Source: Nocardia carnea (lineage in GTDB: Bacteria; Actinomycetota; Actinomycetes; Mycobacteriales; Mycobacteriaceae). Taken from it: a DNA stretch of 36,776 nucleotides. The notes under the pieces were generated by a model, which saw only the letters and a list, made by a program, of their open reading frames with translations, was not told where the DNA came from and did no database searches. This document shows positions 24,483 through 31,818 of this stretch, piece after piece. Position numbers and translations under genes: made by a program. Location of the stretch: positions 1-36,776 of the forward strand of contig NZ_JARWNW010000110.1 of assembly GCF_029868325.1 (NCBI RefSeq), in the 5' to 3' direction. Numbering within the stretch: position 1 is the first letter of the stretch; each line of letters begins with the position of its first letter.

Positions 24483-25574
24483 TCAGCGCTCCCGGCGCAG
24501 GCGGACGGCTTCGGCCAGCCGGTCCAGCTGGGCGGCGGTGGTGTCCCAGTCCATGCAGGCGTCGGTGATCGACTGACCGTAGGTGAGATCGCCGGCCCGG
24601 CCGAGCGTCAGGTCCTGGCGGCCTTCGACGAGGAAGCTCTCCAGCATTACACCGACCACACTTCGTTCGCCCGCGGCGATCCGTTCGGCGATATCGGTGA
24701 CCACGACCGGCTGGCGTTTGTGGTCCTTGTTGCTGTTGCCGTGGCTGGCGTCGACCACGATCCGCTGCGACAGCCCGGACTTCTCCAGCCGCGCACATGC
24801 GTCGGCCACCGAGGCGGCGTCGTAGTTGGTGCCGTTGGAGCCGCCGCGCAGGATCACGTGGCAGTCCTCGTTGCCGGCGGTCTGGATGAGCGCGGACCGG
24901 CCGTCCAGGTCGGTACCGGGGAAGACATGGCTGGCCGCGGCCGCTCGGACCCCGTCCACCGCGACCTGCACGTCACCGTCGGTGCCGTTCTTGATACCGA
25001 CCGGCATGGACAGCGCGCTGCTGAGCTGCCGGTGCACCTGGCTGGCCGCGGTGCGCGCGCCGATGGCCCCGTAGGTCACCAGGTCGGAGATGTACTGCGG
25101 GGTGATGGGGTCGAGGAATTCGCAGGCCACCGGTAGGCCCATAGCGGTGATGTCGAGCAGTAACTGGCGGCCGATACCCAGCCCGGTGTTGACGTCGAAG
25201 CTGCCGTTGAGATGGGGATCGTTGATCAGGCCCTTCCAGCCGAGGGTGGTCCGCGGCTTCTCGAAGTACACCCGCATGACCAGGTGCAACCGGTCGGACA
25301 GGGTTTCCTGCAGGGCGGCGAGCCGGCGGGCGTAGTCGAGTGCGGCCGCGGGATCGTGCACCGAACAGGGGCCGACGATCACCATGAGGCGGTCGTCGGC
25401 GCCGTTCAGCACGTCGACGGTGCCGCGGCGCCCGGTGCGCACCGTGGCGGCGTGTTCATCGGTGATGGCGTGGACGCGGCGCACTTCCGCGGGGGAACGC
25501 AGCGGGCTCACGCTGAGGGTTCGCTGGTCGTCCAGATCGCTGTGGTCGGCATCGATATCGACTGCGATGGTCAT
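24483..25574 (-). CDS. aroG: 3-deoxy-7-phosphoheptulonate (DAHP) synthase, class I
   Basis: A 363-residue enzyme joining phosphoenolpyruvate and erythrose 4-phosphate, the first step of the shikimate pathway. It is of the E. coli AroF/G/H (type I alpha) kind: VIVGPCSVHDPAAALDYARRL, RVYFEKPRTTLGWKGLINDP, a GARTAASQVHRQLSS stretch, and DASHGNSNKDHKRQP. Actinobacteria often also have a plant-like type II enzyme, so this may be a second isozyme. The ATG at 25574 has AGAAGGA upstream. The promoter-proximal leader contains a short peptide frame and an intrinsic terminator, so expression is probably attenuated by aromatic amino acids. The symbol follows family usage; which E. coli isozyme it resembles most was not determined. 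Confidence 0.92.
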   Translation of the reverse strand: MTIAVDIDADHSDLDDQRTLSVSPLRSPAEVRRVHAITDEHAATVRTGRRGTVDVLNGADDRLMVIVGPCSVHDPAAALDYARRLAALQETLSDRLHLVMRVYFEKPRTTLGWKGLINDPHLNGSFDVNTGLGIGRQLLLDITAMGLPVACEFLDPITPQYISDLVTYGAIGARTAASQVHRQLSSALSMPVGIKNGTDGDVQVAVDGVRAAAASHVFPGTDLDGRSALIQTAGNEDCHVILRGGSNGTNYDAASVADACARLEKSGLSQRIVVDASHGNSNKDHKRQPVVVTDIAERIAAGERSVVGVMLESFLVEGRQDLTLGRAGDLTYGQSITDACMDWDTTAAQLDRLAEAVRLRRER

Positions 25575-25611
25575 CGTGGGTGGTGTCCTTCTCGTTCAGG
25601 CCGACCCACGG

Positions 25612-25653
25612 AAAAGAAAATCCCCGTCGAGCCGGTCGTCATCCGGCTCGGGG
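25612..25653 (-). terminator. Attenuator: intrinsic terminator in the aroG leader
   Basis: On the minus strand CGAGCCGG (25650-25643) pairs with CCGGCTCG (25635-25628) over a 7-base loop. The stem is extended by CCC/GGG beyond a 2-base bulge, and is followed by ATTTTCTTTT (25621-25612). It lies 38 bases upstream of the aroG start and begins 8 bases after the leader-peptide stop, so it can only act on aroG itself. Confidence 0.85.
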
Positions 25654-25661
25654 TGTACTGG

Positions 25662-25733
25662 TCAGCGCGCGTGGTTGCCGCAGACCGACCCGCCCCGGGC
25701 CGGCTTGCTAAACCAGAAATACACGCGCTGCAC
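25662..25733 (-). CDS. Leader peptide of the aroG attenuator
   Basis: A 23-codon frame starting at GTG 25733 and ending with TGA at 25664-25662. Codons 5-8 are Tyr-Phe-Trp-Phe (TAT TTC TGG TTT), all three aromatic amino acids in one run; before it is MQRV, after it SKPARGGSVCGNHAR. TAGCCT ends 8 bases before the GTG, so the mRNA is probably leaderless. Within the coding part GCCGGCCC (25704-25697) can pair with GGGTCGGT (25691-25684), allowing G-U. The AGCCGG at 25705-25700 can also pair with the CCGGCT of the terminator's 3' arm, giving competing folds. Ribosome stalling at the aromatic codons would choose between them. The peptide itself probably has no other role. Confidence 0.8.
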   Translation of the reverse strand: MQRVYFWFSKPARGGSVCGNHAR

Positions 25734-25741
25734 GATTTGCC

Positions 25742-25747
25742 AGGCTA
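25742..25747 (-). promoter_or_regulatory. -10 box TAGCCT for the aroG leader
   Basis: TAGCCT (TANNNT) ends 8 bases before the leader-peptide GTG; -35 is not clear. Confidence 0.45.
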
Positions 25748-25831
25748 CCAGGCGGCGGAACGCGCAGGTGGGCCCGGGGCGGAATCGAGTGAAATAAAGT
25801 GACGCTCAACACTATTCCGCCCCGGCCCCGT

Positions 25832-26299
25832 TCAGAACTGTCCCGGTTCGTAACTCCCGGCCGGCGTGTGGGCGATAGCGTTGATCCGGTTCCAGGCATT
25901 GATCGTGGCAATGGCGGCGATCAGCCCGCCGATCTGCTGGTCGTCGTAGTGTTTGCGCACCCGCTGCCAGGTGTCCTCGCCGATCCCGCCGCCGTCGGCC
26001 AGCCGGGTGGCCGACTCGGCGAGTTCGAGGGCGGCCCGTTCGGGCTCGGTGAACACTGTCGCTTCCCGCCAGGCGGCGACCAGGTTGATCCGGACCTGGG
26101 ATTCACCGGCGTGGGCGGCGTCCTTGGTGTGCATATCCACACAGAAGGAGCAGCCGTTGATCTGGCTCGCCCGGATCTTCACCAGCTCGTAGACCTCCTT
26201 GGGCAGGCCGGAATCGTCCACCACCTTTCCGGCGGTGACCAGGCGCTTGGTGTAGCTCGCGGTGACTTTGTTGGCGAAGAGATCGATACGGGGTTCCAT
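25832..26299 (-). CDS. Carboxymuconolactone decarboxylase/AhpD-like protein
   Basis: A 155-residue all-helical protein of the AhpD/CMD fold. The active-site region is LVKIRASQINGCSFCVDMHTKDAAHAGES (about residues 41-70): the CxxC pair and the following His are the redox centre of AhpD-like alkylhydroperoxidases. The C-terminal helices read ATVFTEPERAALELAESATRLA…IGGLIAAIATINAWNRINAIA. The ATG at 26299 is preceded by GAAAGGA; an upstream ATG at 26362 falls inside the promoter element and is not used. Such proteins are the typical targets of ECF41 sigma factors. Probably a peroxide- or thiol-redox enzyme; substrate unknown. Confidence 0.9.
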   Translation of the reverse strand: MEPRIDLFANKVTASYTKRLVTAGKVVDDSGLPKEVYELVKIRASQINGCSFCVDMHTKDAAHAGESQVRINLVAAWREATVFTEPERAALELAESATRLADGGGIGEDTWQRVRKHYDDQQIGGLIAAIATINAWNRINAIAHTPAGSYEPGQF

Positions 26300-26334
26300 C
26301 TCGAGTTCCTTTCGTGGTGCGGTCTCGTGGTGTC

Positions 26335-26361
26335 GACGACGCACGCGCTCCAGGTGTGACA
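26335..26361 (-). promoter_or_regulatory. ECF41-type promoter TGTCACA-N16-CGTC
   Basis: On the minus strand TGTCACA (26361-26355), 16 bases, then CGTC (26338-26335). This is the -35/-10 arrangement reported for ECF41 sigma factors, and it sits 35 bases before the AhpD-like start codon. The matching sigma factor is encoded at 22765-23694. Confidence 0.75.
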
Positions 26362-26381
26362 TCCCGCGGTGATTTTCTTTT

Positions 26382-26400
26382 CCCGCCGTCCCGCGGCGGG
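26382..26400 (-). terminator. GC hairpin after the SDR gene
   Basis: CCCGCCG and CGGCGGG with a 5-base loop, just downstream of the SDR stop; followed by an A-rich not T-rich tract in this direction, so weak as an intrinsic terminator. Confidence 0.4.
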
Positions 26401-26405
26401 CCGCC

Positions 26406-27284
26406 TCAGCCGGTGAAGTCGAACTTCACCCCGGTCAGCCGTTCGGAGAGGTCCCAGAGGGAACGGGCGGCGAGTTCGTCCTTGGCGCGCTGGGAACAGC
26501 CGGAGGGCCCCGGGTATCCACGCGTCCCACCCAGTCCGGTGGGCCCGTAGTAGCCACCGGGTTCGACCGGCGCGGTGGCGGCGAAAAGTTCCGGTAGGGC
26601 GCCCATTTCGGCGCTCTGGGCAGCAAGTTTGTTACCGATCGCCATAACCTTGTCCAGGATGGATTCGGTATGCGATTGCAAGCCGGTGGCCGCGTAACCC
26701 GGATGCGCCGCGACGGCCAGTTTCGCCGAACCGGCCGCGGTGAGCCGGCGCTGCAATTCGAAGGTGAACAGCAGATTCGCCAGTTTGGATTGACCGTAGG
26801 CGGGCCAGCGCTTGTAGGGACGGCGCTCCCAGTTGAGGTCTTCGATATCGATCGCACCGATGGTATGGGCCCCGCTGGAGACCGTGACGACCCGTTCGCT
26901 GATCTTGCCGAGTAGCAGGCCGGTCAGCGCGAAGTGGCCGAGATGGTTGGTCCCGATCTGCATTTCGAATCCGTCCGCGGTGCGGCGCAGCGGTACCGCC
27001 ATCACCCCCGCGTTGTTGATCAGGACATGCGCACCGTCGACCCCCGCCGCGAATTCGCGGATCGAGGAGAGATCGGCCAGGTCCAGTCGCCGGACCTGCG
27101 CGCGATCCCCGATCTCGGCTGCGACGGCCTGCCCCTTGTCCACGTCCCGGCAGGCCAGGATCACCTGCGCCCCGGCGCCGGCCAGAGCACGCGCGGCGAC
27201 CGCGCCCAGGCCGCTGTTCGCGCCGGTCACGATCACGGTCCGGTCCTGCTGATCGGGGATATCCCCGACGCCCCAACCACTCAT
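26406..27284 (-). CDS. Short-chain dehydrogenase/reductase, retinol-dehydrogenase-like
   Basis: A 292-residue NAD(P)-dependent oxidoreductase with the classical SDR pattern. The dinucleotide site is TGANSGLG (about residues 20-27), with LACRDVDKG after strand 2, and NNAGVM near 90 stabilises the sheet. The catalytic part is VVTVSSGAH and YGQSK with its Tyr and Lys. The length and the ending GGTRGYPGPSGCSQRAKDELAARSLWDLSERLTG fit the retinol-dehydrogenase-like group common in actinobacteria. Substrate unknown. The ATG at 27284 has TAGACT 6 bases upstream. It is upstream of the AhpD-like gene on the same strand but has its own promoter. Confidence 0.9.
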   Translation of the reverse strand: MSGWGVGDIPDQQDRTVIVTGANSGLGAVAARALAGAGAQVILACRDVDKGQAVAAEIGDRAQVRRLDLADLSSIREFAAGVDGAHVLINNAGVMAVPLRRTADGFEMQIGTNHLGHFALTGLLLGKISERVVTVSSGAHTIGAIDIEDLNWERRPYKRWPAYGQSKLANLLFTFELQRRLTAAGSAKLAVAAHPGYAATGLQSHTESILDKVMAIGNKLAAQSAEMGALPELFAATAPVEPGGYYGPTGLGGTRGYPGPSGCSQRAKDELAARSLWDLSERLTGVKFDFTG

Positions 27285-27290
27285 GGGGCG

Positions 27291-27296
27291 AGTCTA
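27291..27296 (-). promoter_or_regulatory. -10 box TAGACT for the SDR gene
   Basis: TAGACT (TANNNT) on the minus strand ends 6 bases before the ATG at 27284; leaderless start predicted. Confidence 0.5.
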
Positions 27297-27880
27297 ATCC
27301 GCATGGCAGCCATGTACCGGGCGTGTGGCCCAGGGATAGGCCGGACGCGGCGAACACCGCGTGGACCGGCCCGAGAGTGACCCACCCCCTTCCCAAAATA
27401 GATAGGGTTGCCTAACCTATTGAGGGACCAGAACGCGCCGCACACAACTTCGAGTCCCTGTCCCCGATGAGGCCTATCGCAACCTTTTCCGCTGCCACCG
27501 GCACCGGGTATGCCGGTGATCCTCCTTCACCGGGGCCCTCGGACCGCCGATGAACAGGTCGGCTCAATCCTGCTGATGATCGTCGCCCGGTATCGCACGC
27601 CGGCATCCGGCAACCCCGGATACCCGAGGCCGTTATCTGCCCCGCACGCGGAACGTACGCCTGTCCGATTCCCACGACGGGCAACTGTGGCGGGCAGAGC
27701 CTTGCGACAGCTGCGGCAAACCCGCCCCGCGCGGCGCGCGAGCCGTCCATAGTGGTCGCATGGAGTAATTTCGAGTTCCACTGCCGCCGGCGACCGGCTC
27801 CCGGCGAACGAGCCGCGCACCGACCGCCTCGGACAGCACAGCCGCGAGCCCCTCCGATCGGACGCAGAGGATCCCACATC
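27297..27880. other. 584-base intergenic stretch with an orphan iron box
   Basis: Between the SDR promoter and plsB2. Long frames here on both strands are shadows without family resemblance or ribosome sites. Downstream of the iron-box-like site is a 28-codon frame (ATG 27467 to TGA 27553) that resembles nothing I know. It could be the remnant of a lost iron-regulated gene. Confidence 0.4.
27402..27420. promoter_or_regulatory. IdeR/DtxR-like iron box
   Basis: ATAGGGTTGCCTAACCTAT agrees with the 19-bp IdeR consensus TTAGGTTAGGCTAACCTAA at 14 positions, including the whole GCCTAACCT half apart from one base. It lies 118 bases upstream of the SDR start and 460 before plsB2. TAACCT inside it could be a -10 box for a rightward transcript. 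Confidence 0.5.
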
Positions 27881-30373
27881 ATGATCGAGAACCCCGGCGG
27901 CACACCGTCGCCGGCCGACGATCCGCCGGAATCGGTGGTCGCGCTGGTGGATTCGGCCTCGGGCACCGAACGCGAGCTGGTCGGCCGATGGATCGCCGAA
28001 GGCGGCCTGGCCGCCGAACTCGGCGTCGGAGCCCCCGTCACCCAGCTCGATCTCGATGCCGCCGCCGTGGCCGGCCGGCTCACCGGCCGCACCGACGATC
28101 CACTGGTGGTTCCCGTGCGGGTGCTGTGGCTACCACCCGAACGCGACGGCGTCCGCCGGGTCACCTTCGGCGATCTCGCCCTGCTCACCAACCCCCGCCG
28201 CCCCAACCGGCTCGCGCAACGCCGGCTGGTCGGCCGGGCCCCGGACCGGCATCTGGTGCTGACCGGGGCTCCCGCCCGGCTCACGCAGTTACGCGCGAAC
28301 CACCCGGAAGCGGCGGCGCTGCACCACACCGGCAGCGTCGAACCCTTCGCGCGCGCGGTGGTGCGGGCCGCGGTGGTCGCGCTGGAACGCGCGGAACGTA
28401 CCGTGATCGGCGACCGCTACAAGGTGCCGCGGCTGGTGGCCGAGGAGATCATGGACTCGCCGGATTTCCTGCGGCGACTGGAACGTATCGCCGACGAGAC
28501 CGGCACCGATCCACAGGAGGTGGCGCGGCGCGCCGAGAAAGCCCTGAACGAACTGGTCGCCGCGCAGAGCCGCACCGTTTCCGACCTGTTCACACAGGCC
28601 ATGCGCCCGGTGCACGCGTCGACCTGGAAGGTGGACTGCGACGAGTCGGGTCTGGCCGCGCTACGCGATCTCAACCGGCGGTATCCGCTGGTGTTCCTGC
28701 CGTCGCACCGGTCGTATGTGGACGCCTTCGTCCTGGGCGATGTACTGGCGCGCAATGATTTCCCGCCCAACCATGTCGTCGGCGGGGCGAATCTGCGGTT
28801 CTGGCCGATGGGCCCGATCGCACGGCGGACCGGCACCATCTTCATCCGGCGCAGTTTCGCCGGCGATACCGTCTATCAGGCGGTCGTCGAGGAATACTTC
28901 GGGTATCTGCTCGCCCGCCGCTTCAACCTGGAGTGGTATTTCGAGGGCGGCCGCACCCGCACCGGGAAACTCCGCCCACCACGCTACGGCCTGCTGAACT
29001 ATCTGGCCGCGGCCGTGCGCCGCGACCGGGTCGCCGACGCGCTGCTGGTGCCGGTATCGATCACCTACGAGCGGCTCAACGAACTCGGCGCCATCGCCGA
29101 CGAACAGGTCGGCGGCCGGAAGAAGCCCGAGGGTATCGCCTGGCTCGCCCGCTATGTGCGCAACCAGCAGCATTCGGCAGGCCATGTGTATGTCCGCTTC
29201 GGCGACCCGATCTCGGCACGCGACCGGCTGGCCACACACGGCGATCCGCTCACCGAACCTCCGGTCACGATCCCGCTGCACCGAACCGATACCGGCGGGC
29301 GACCGGTGCGCGCCGAACCGGACCCCCTCGGCGAACAGCTCGGCGAACGAGAACGCGCCGCGGTGCAGCGACTCGCCTTCGATGTGGCTGTCGGGATCAA
29401 CACGGTCACGCCGATCACCGCCAACGCGCTGGTCACCCTGGCCCTGCTGGGCGTGCACGACCGCGCGCTGACGCTGACCGAGGTCTGCGAAGTCCTCAAT
29501 CCGGTCATGGACTACATCGGCAAACGCGGCCTGCCCCGCGGTGAGGTCGCGAAACTGCGGGACGAAAAGAGCCTCGTCGTCGTGCTGGAGCAGCTGTCAC
29601 TGGCCAAGGTGGTCACGATCTATCGCGGCGGGGTCGAACCGGTGTATGCGATCGAGCCGGGCGCTCATCTCGAGGCCGCGTTCTACCGCAACAGCGCGGT
29701 CCACTGGTTCGTCGACCGGGCGATTCTGGAACTGGCGATCCTGGCCGCGGTCGAGGCGGCCCCCGACGATCCGGTGGCCGGCGCCGTCGGACCGGACGCC
29801 GATGCCCTGGATATCGGCTGGGCGGAGGCGTATCGGCTGCGCGATCTGCTGAAGTTCGAATTCTTCTTCCCCGACCGGGCGGAATTCGCCGAGCGGATCA
29901 CCGCGGAAATGCTGCTGGTGGACCCGGCCTGGCGGACGCGTCCCCGCAACACCCTCGGCAGTGAAATCCTGGCGGCGCTCACCGGAAGCGGTTTCATGAT
30001 GGCCCACCGCGTACTGCGTTCCTTTTTCGATGCGCAATTGGTGGTGGCCGAGCGGCTGGCCGATCGCGACCCGACGGCCGAAATCGACCAGAAGGAGTTC
30101 ATCGCCGAATGCGTATCGGTCGGTAAACAGATGCTGCTGCAGAAACGCCTGCACAGTACGGAATCGGTATCCACCGAGCTTTTCGGGAGTGCACTGAAAT
30201 TGGCCGCGAACCACGGACTCGTCGAGGCCGCCGAACCGGATTCGGAGAAATCCGCGACGGCGTTGGCGGAGGCCCGGCGCGATTTCGCCGGCGGGCTGCG
30301 CACAATCGGTATCCGCATATCGCAGGCCGCCGCGCTCGACCCGTCCAACCGCACCGAAGGGCGGACCCGATGA
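27881..30373 (+). CDS. plsB2: Glycerol-3-phosphate 1-O-acyltransferase
   Basis: An 830-residue peripheral membrane enzyme that puts the first acyl chain on glycerol 3-phosphate. The acyltransferase blocks are in order: HRSYVD (HX4D catalytic motif, about residues 275-280), RRTGTIFIRRSF (block 2), FEGGRTRTGK (block 3) and LLVPVSITYERL (block 4). Mostly helical regions flank the catalytic core, as in E. coli PlsB and mycobacterial PlsB2. The ATG at 27881 has AGAGGA upstream. It overlaps the next gene by ATGA, so two phospholipid-synthesis acyltransferases are translationally coupled. No frameshift or missing catalytic residue is seen. Confidence 0.93.
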   Translation: MIENPGGTPSPADDPPESVVALVDSASGTERELVGRWIAEGGLAAELGVGAPVTQLDLDAAAVAGRLTGRTDDPLVVPVRVLWLPPERDGVRRVTFGDLALLTNPRRPNRLAQRRLVGRAPDRHLVLTGAPARLTQLRANHPEAAALHHTGSVEPFARAVVRAAVVALERAERTVIGDRYKVPRLVAEEIMDSPDFLRRLERIADETGTDPQEVARRAEKALNELVAAQSRTVSDLFTQAMRPVHASTWKVDCDESGLAALRDLNRRYPLVFLPSHRSYVDAFVLGDVLARNDFPPNHVVGGANLRFWPMGPIARRTGTIFIRRSFAGDTVYQAVVEEYFGYLLARRFNLEWYFEGGRTRTGKLRPPRYGLLNYLAAAVRRDRVADALLVPVSITYERLNELGAIADEQVGGRKKPEGIAWLARYVRNQQHSAGHVYVRFGDPISARDRLATHGDPLTEPPVTIPLHRTDTGGRPVRAEPDPLGEQLGERERAAVQRLAFDVAVGINTVTPITANALVTLALLGVHDRALTLTEVCEVLNPVMDYIGKRGLPRGEVAKLRDEKSLVVVLEQLSLAKVVTIYRGGVEPVYAIEPGAHLEAAFYRNSAVHWFVDRAILELAILAAVEAAPDDPVAGAVGPDADALDIGWAEAYRLRDLLKFEFFFPDRAEFAERITAEMLLVDPAWRTRPRNTLGSEILAALTGSGFMMAHRVLRSFFDAQLVVAERLADRDPTAEIDQKEFIAECVSVGKQMLLQKRLHSTESVSTELFGSALKLAANHGLVEAAEPDSEKSATALAEARRDFAGGLRTIGIRISQAAALDPSNRTEGRTR

Positions 30374-31818
30374 GCAGGGTCACCACCACGGGAACCGGTG
30401 GCGCGCAGGCGCTCGACGCGGTGGTCGCGGCGATCCGGTCGGGTCCGCAAGGCGCGGATATCGGCGCCGTTTTCGACCTGTCGGCGGTCGCGGATCTACG
30501 TACCATGGCGGGCCGCCGGTTCCGCGACCCCGATTCCGCGACGGCCGGTCTGCTGTTCGAGCAGTTACGCCAGAGCGGCGGTAGTACGGGCCCCGGCCTG
30601 CTCGAACGTCTCGCCGGCCACGCCGCCGGAAGAACACCCGGCGAACTGGCCGCGCAGAGCGAGCGGATATTCAAACGCGGCTGGTACGACCGGGTGTATC
30701 CGGAGGCCTGGCGGCTGGTGCGGGAACATCTCGCGGCCCGGCACACCGTGGTGCTGACCGGCACGGTCACCGAGTACCAGCTGCAGCCCGTGGCCGCCGC
30801 ACTCGAGATCGGTCATACACTCGGTGCCCGGCTCCGGGTGGCCGGGGGCCTGTTCACCGGAGGGTTCGACGGCCCTCTGCCCTACGGCCCGGACAAGGCC
30901 GCAACGGTGGCCGATTTCGCCGCAGCCCACGGCATCGACCTGCGGCGTTCCTACGCCTACACCGGTAGCGCCACCGATCTCCCGGTGCTGTCGAGTGTGG
31001 GAACCCCGGTCCCGATCGCACCGGACAGCGCCCTTGCGTCCGCCGCGGCCGAACACGGCTGGACCGGGCCGGTCGTCGCCGCCCGGACTTCCCCCACCAC
31101 TGCGGACCGGCTGCGCACCGGCCTCGGCTTCGCCGCCCTGCTCGGCGGTGCGTTGTTCGGAGTGCTGAGCAAGGCCTACACCCGCGACCGCCGCACCATG
31201 GCCGACGCACTGATGCGCTACGGCGCCGGCTGGCCGTTACGGCTGTGCGGTATCAGGCTGCGGGTCACCGGCGCGGAATACGCCCGGAATCCCCGCCCGG
31301 CGGTGTTCCTGTTCAACCACCAGAGCCAGTTCGATGTCCTCATCGTTCCGGCGGTGCTCGGTGCGGGTGTGACGGGGGTCGGGAAGAAAGAGCTCATCCG
31401 GCATCCGGTTTTCGGTCCGCTCATGCGGTTCGTCGGGGTGACGTTCATCGATCGCTCGAACACCGACCGTGCCAAGGCCTCGCTGGCGCCGGTCGTACAT
31501 ACCCTGCGCGACGGGCTGTCGATAGCGATCGCCCCGGAAGGCACCCGCTCCTATACCTCGCAACCGGGCAAATTCAAGAAAGGCGCGTTCCATATCGCCG
31601 CGCAGGCGGGCGTACCGGTGATCCCGGTGGTGATCCGTAATGCCGCCGATATCGGCCGGCGCGATTCCATGATCGCCCGTCCCGGCATCGTCGATATCGC
31701 GATTCTGCCGCCGATCGACAGCACCGGCTGGGATCCCGCGGATCTGGGTCAGGAGGTGGCCGCGGTCCGGCAGCGCTATCTCGACACCCTCCGCGACTGG
31801 CCTACCGCCACCGGTTAG
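30370..31818 (+). CDS. plsC: HAD-like/1-acylglycerol-3-phosphate acyltransferase fusion (Rv2483c/PlsC-like)
   Basis: A 482-residue two-domain protein. Residues ~25-230 are a HAD-IB phosphatase-like domain. The nucleophile motif, normally FDLDGT, reads FDLSAV, and motif 4, normally YSDSxTDLP, reads YTGSATDLP. The phosphatase is therefore probably inactive, although motif-3 Lys (GPDKAATV) remains. After a hydrophobic linker (GLGFAALLGGALFGVL) comes the acyltransferase: NHQSQFD (HX4D, about 315-321), FIDRSN and EGTRS (near 390), which are intact. It should add the second acyl chain to form phosphatidic acid. Start ATG overlaps plsB2's stop (ATGA); the stop overlaps that of the convergent gene by TTAG. 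Confidence 0.88.
   Translation: MSRVTTTGTGGAQALDAVVAAIRSGPQGADIGAVFDLSAVADLRTMAGRRFRDPDSATAGLLFEQLRQSGGSTGPGLLERLAGHAAGRTPGELAAQSERIFKRGWYDRVYPEAWRLVREHLAARHTVVLTGTVTEYQLQPVAAALEIGHTLGARLRVAGGLFTGGFDGPLPYGPDKAATVADFAAAHGIDLRRSYAYTGSATDLPVLSSVGTPVPIAPDSALASAAAEHGWTGPVVAARTSPTTADRLRTGLGFAALLGGALFGVLSKAYTRDRRTMADALMRYGAGWPLRLCGIRLRVTGAEYARNPRPAVFLFNHQSQFDVLIVPAVLGAGVTGVGKKELIRHPVFGPLMRFVGVTFIDRSNTDRAKASLAPVVHTLRDGLSIAIAPEGTRSYTSQPGKFKKGAFHIAAQAGVPVIPVVIRNAADIGRRDSMIARPGIVDIAILPPIDSTGWDPADLGQEVAAVRQRYLDTLRDWPTATG

Noticed and set aside
25708..25911. A 67-codon minus-strand frame overlapping the aroG leader
   Set aside because: It covers the end of the AhpD-like gene and ends inside the leader peptide in another frame; no conserved features. 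The in-frame YFWF peptide explains the region better.
26362..26362. Upstream ATG for the AhpD-like gene
   Set aside because: It lies inside the TGTCACA element and would add 21 non-conserved residues; the ATG at 26299 has a ribosome site.
26371..26383. GATTTTCTTTTCC occurring both here and in the aroG attenuator
   Set aside because: The copies are on opposite strands in unrelated contexts; a T-rich 13-mer shared by chance is the simpler view.
27412..28329. A 305-codon minus-strand frame opposite the start of plsB2
   Set aside because: It is the antisense shadow of plsB2, typical of high-G+C codon use, with no domain resemblance.
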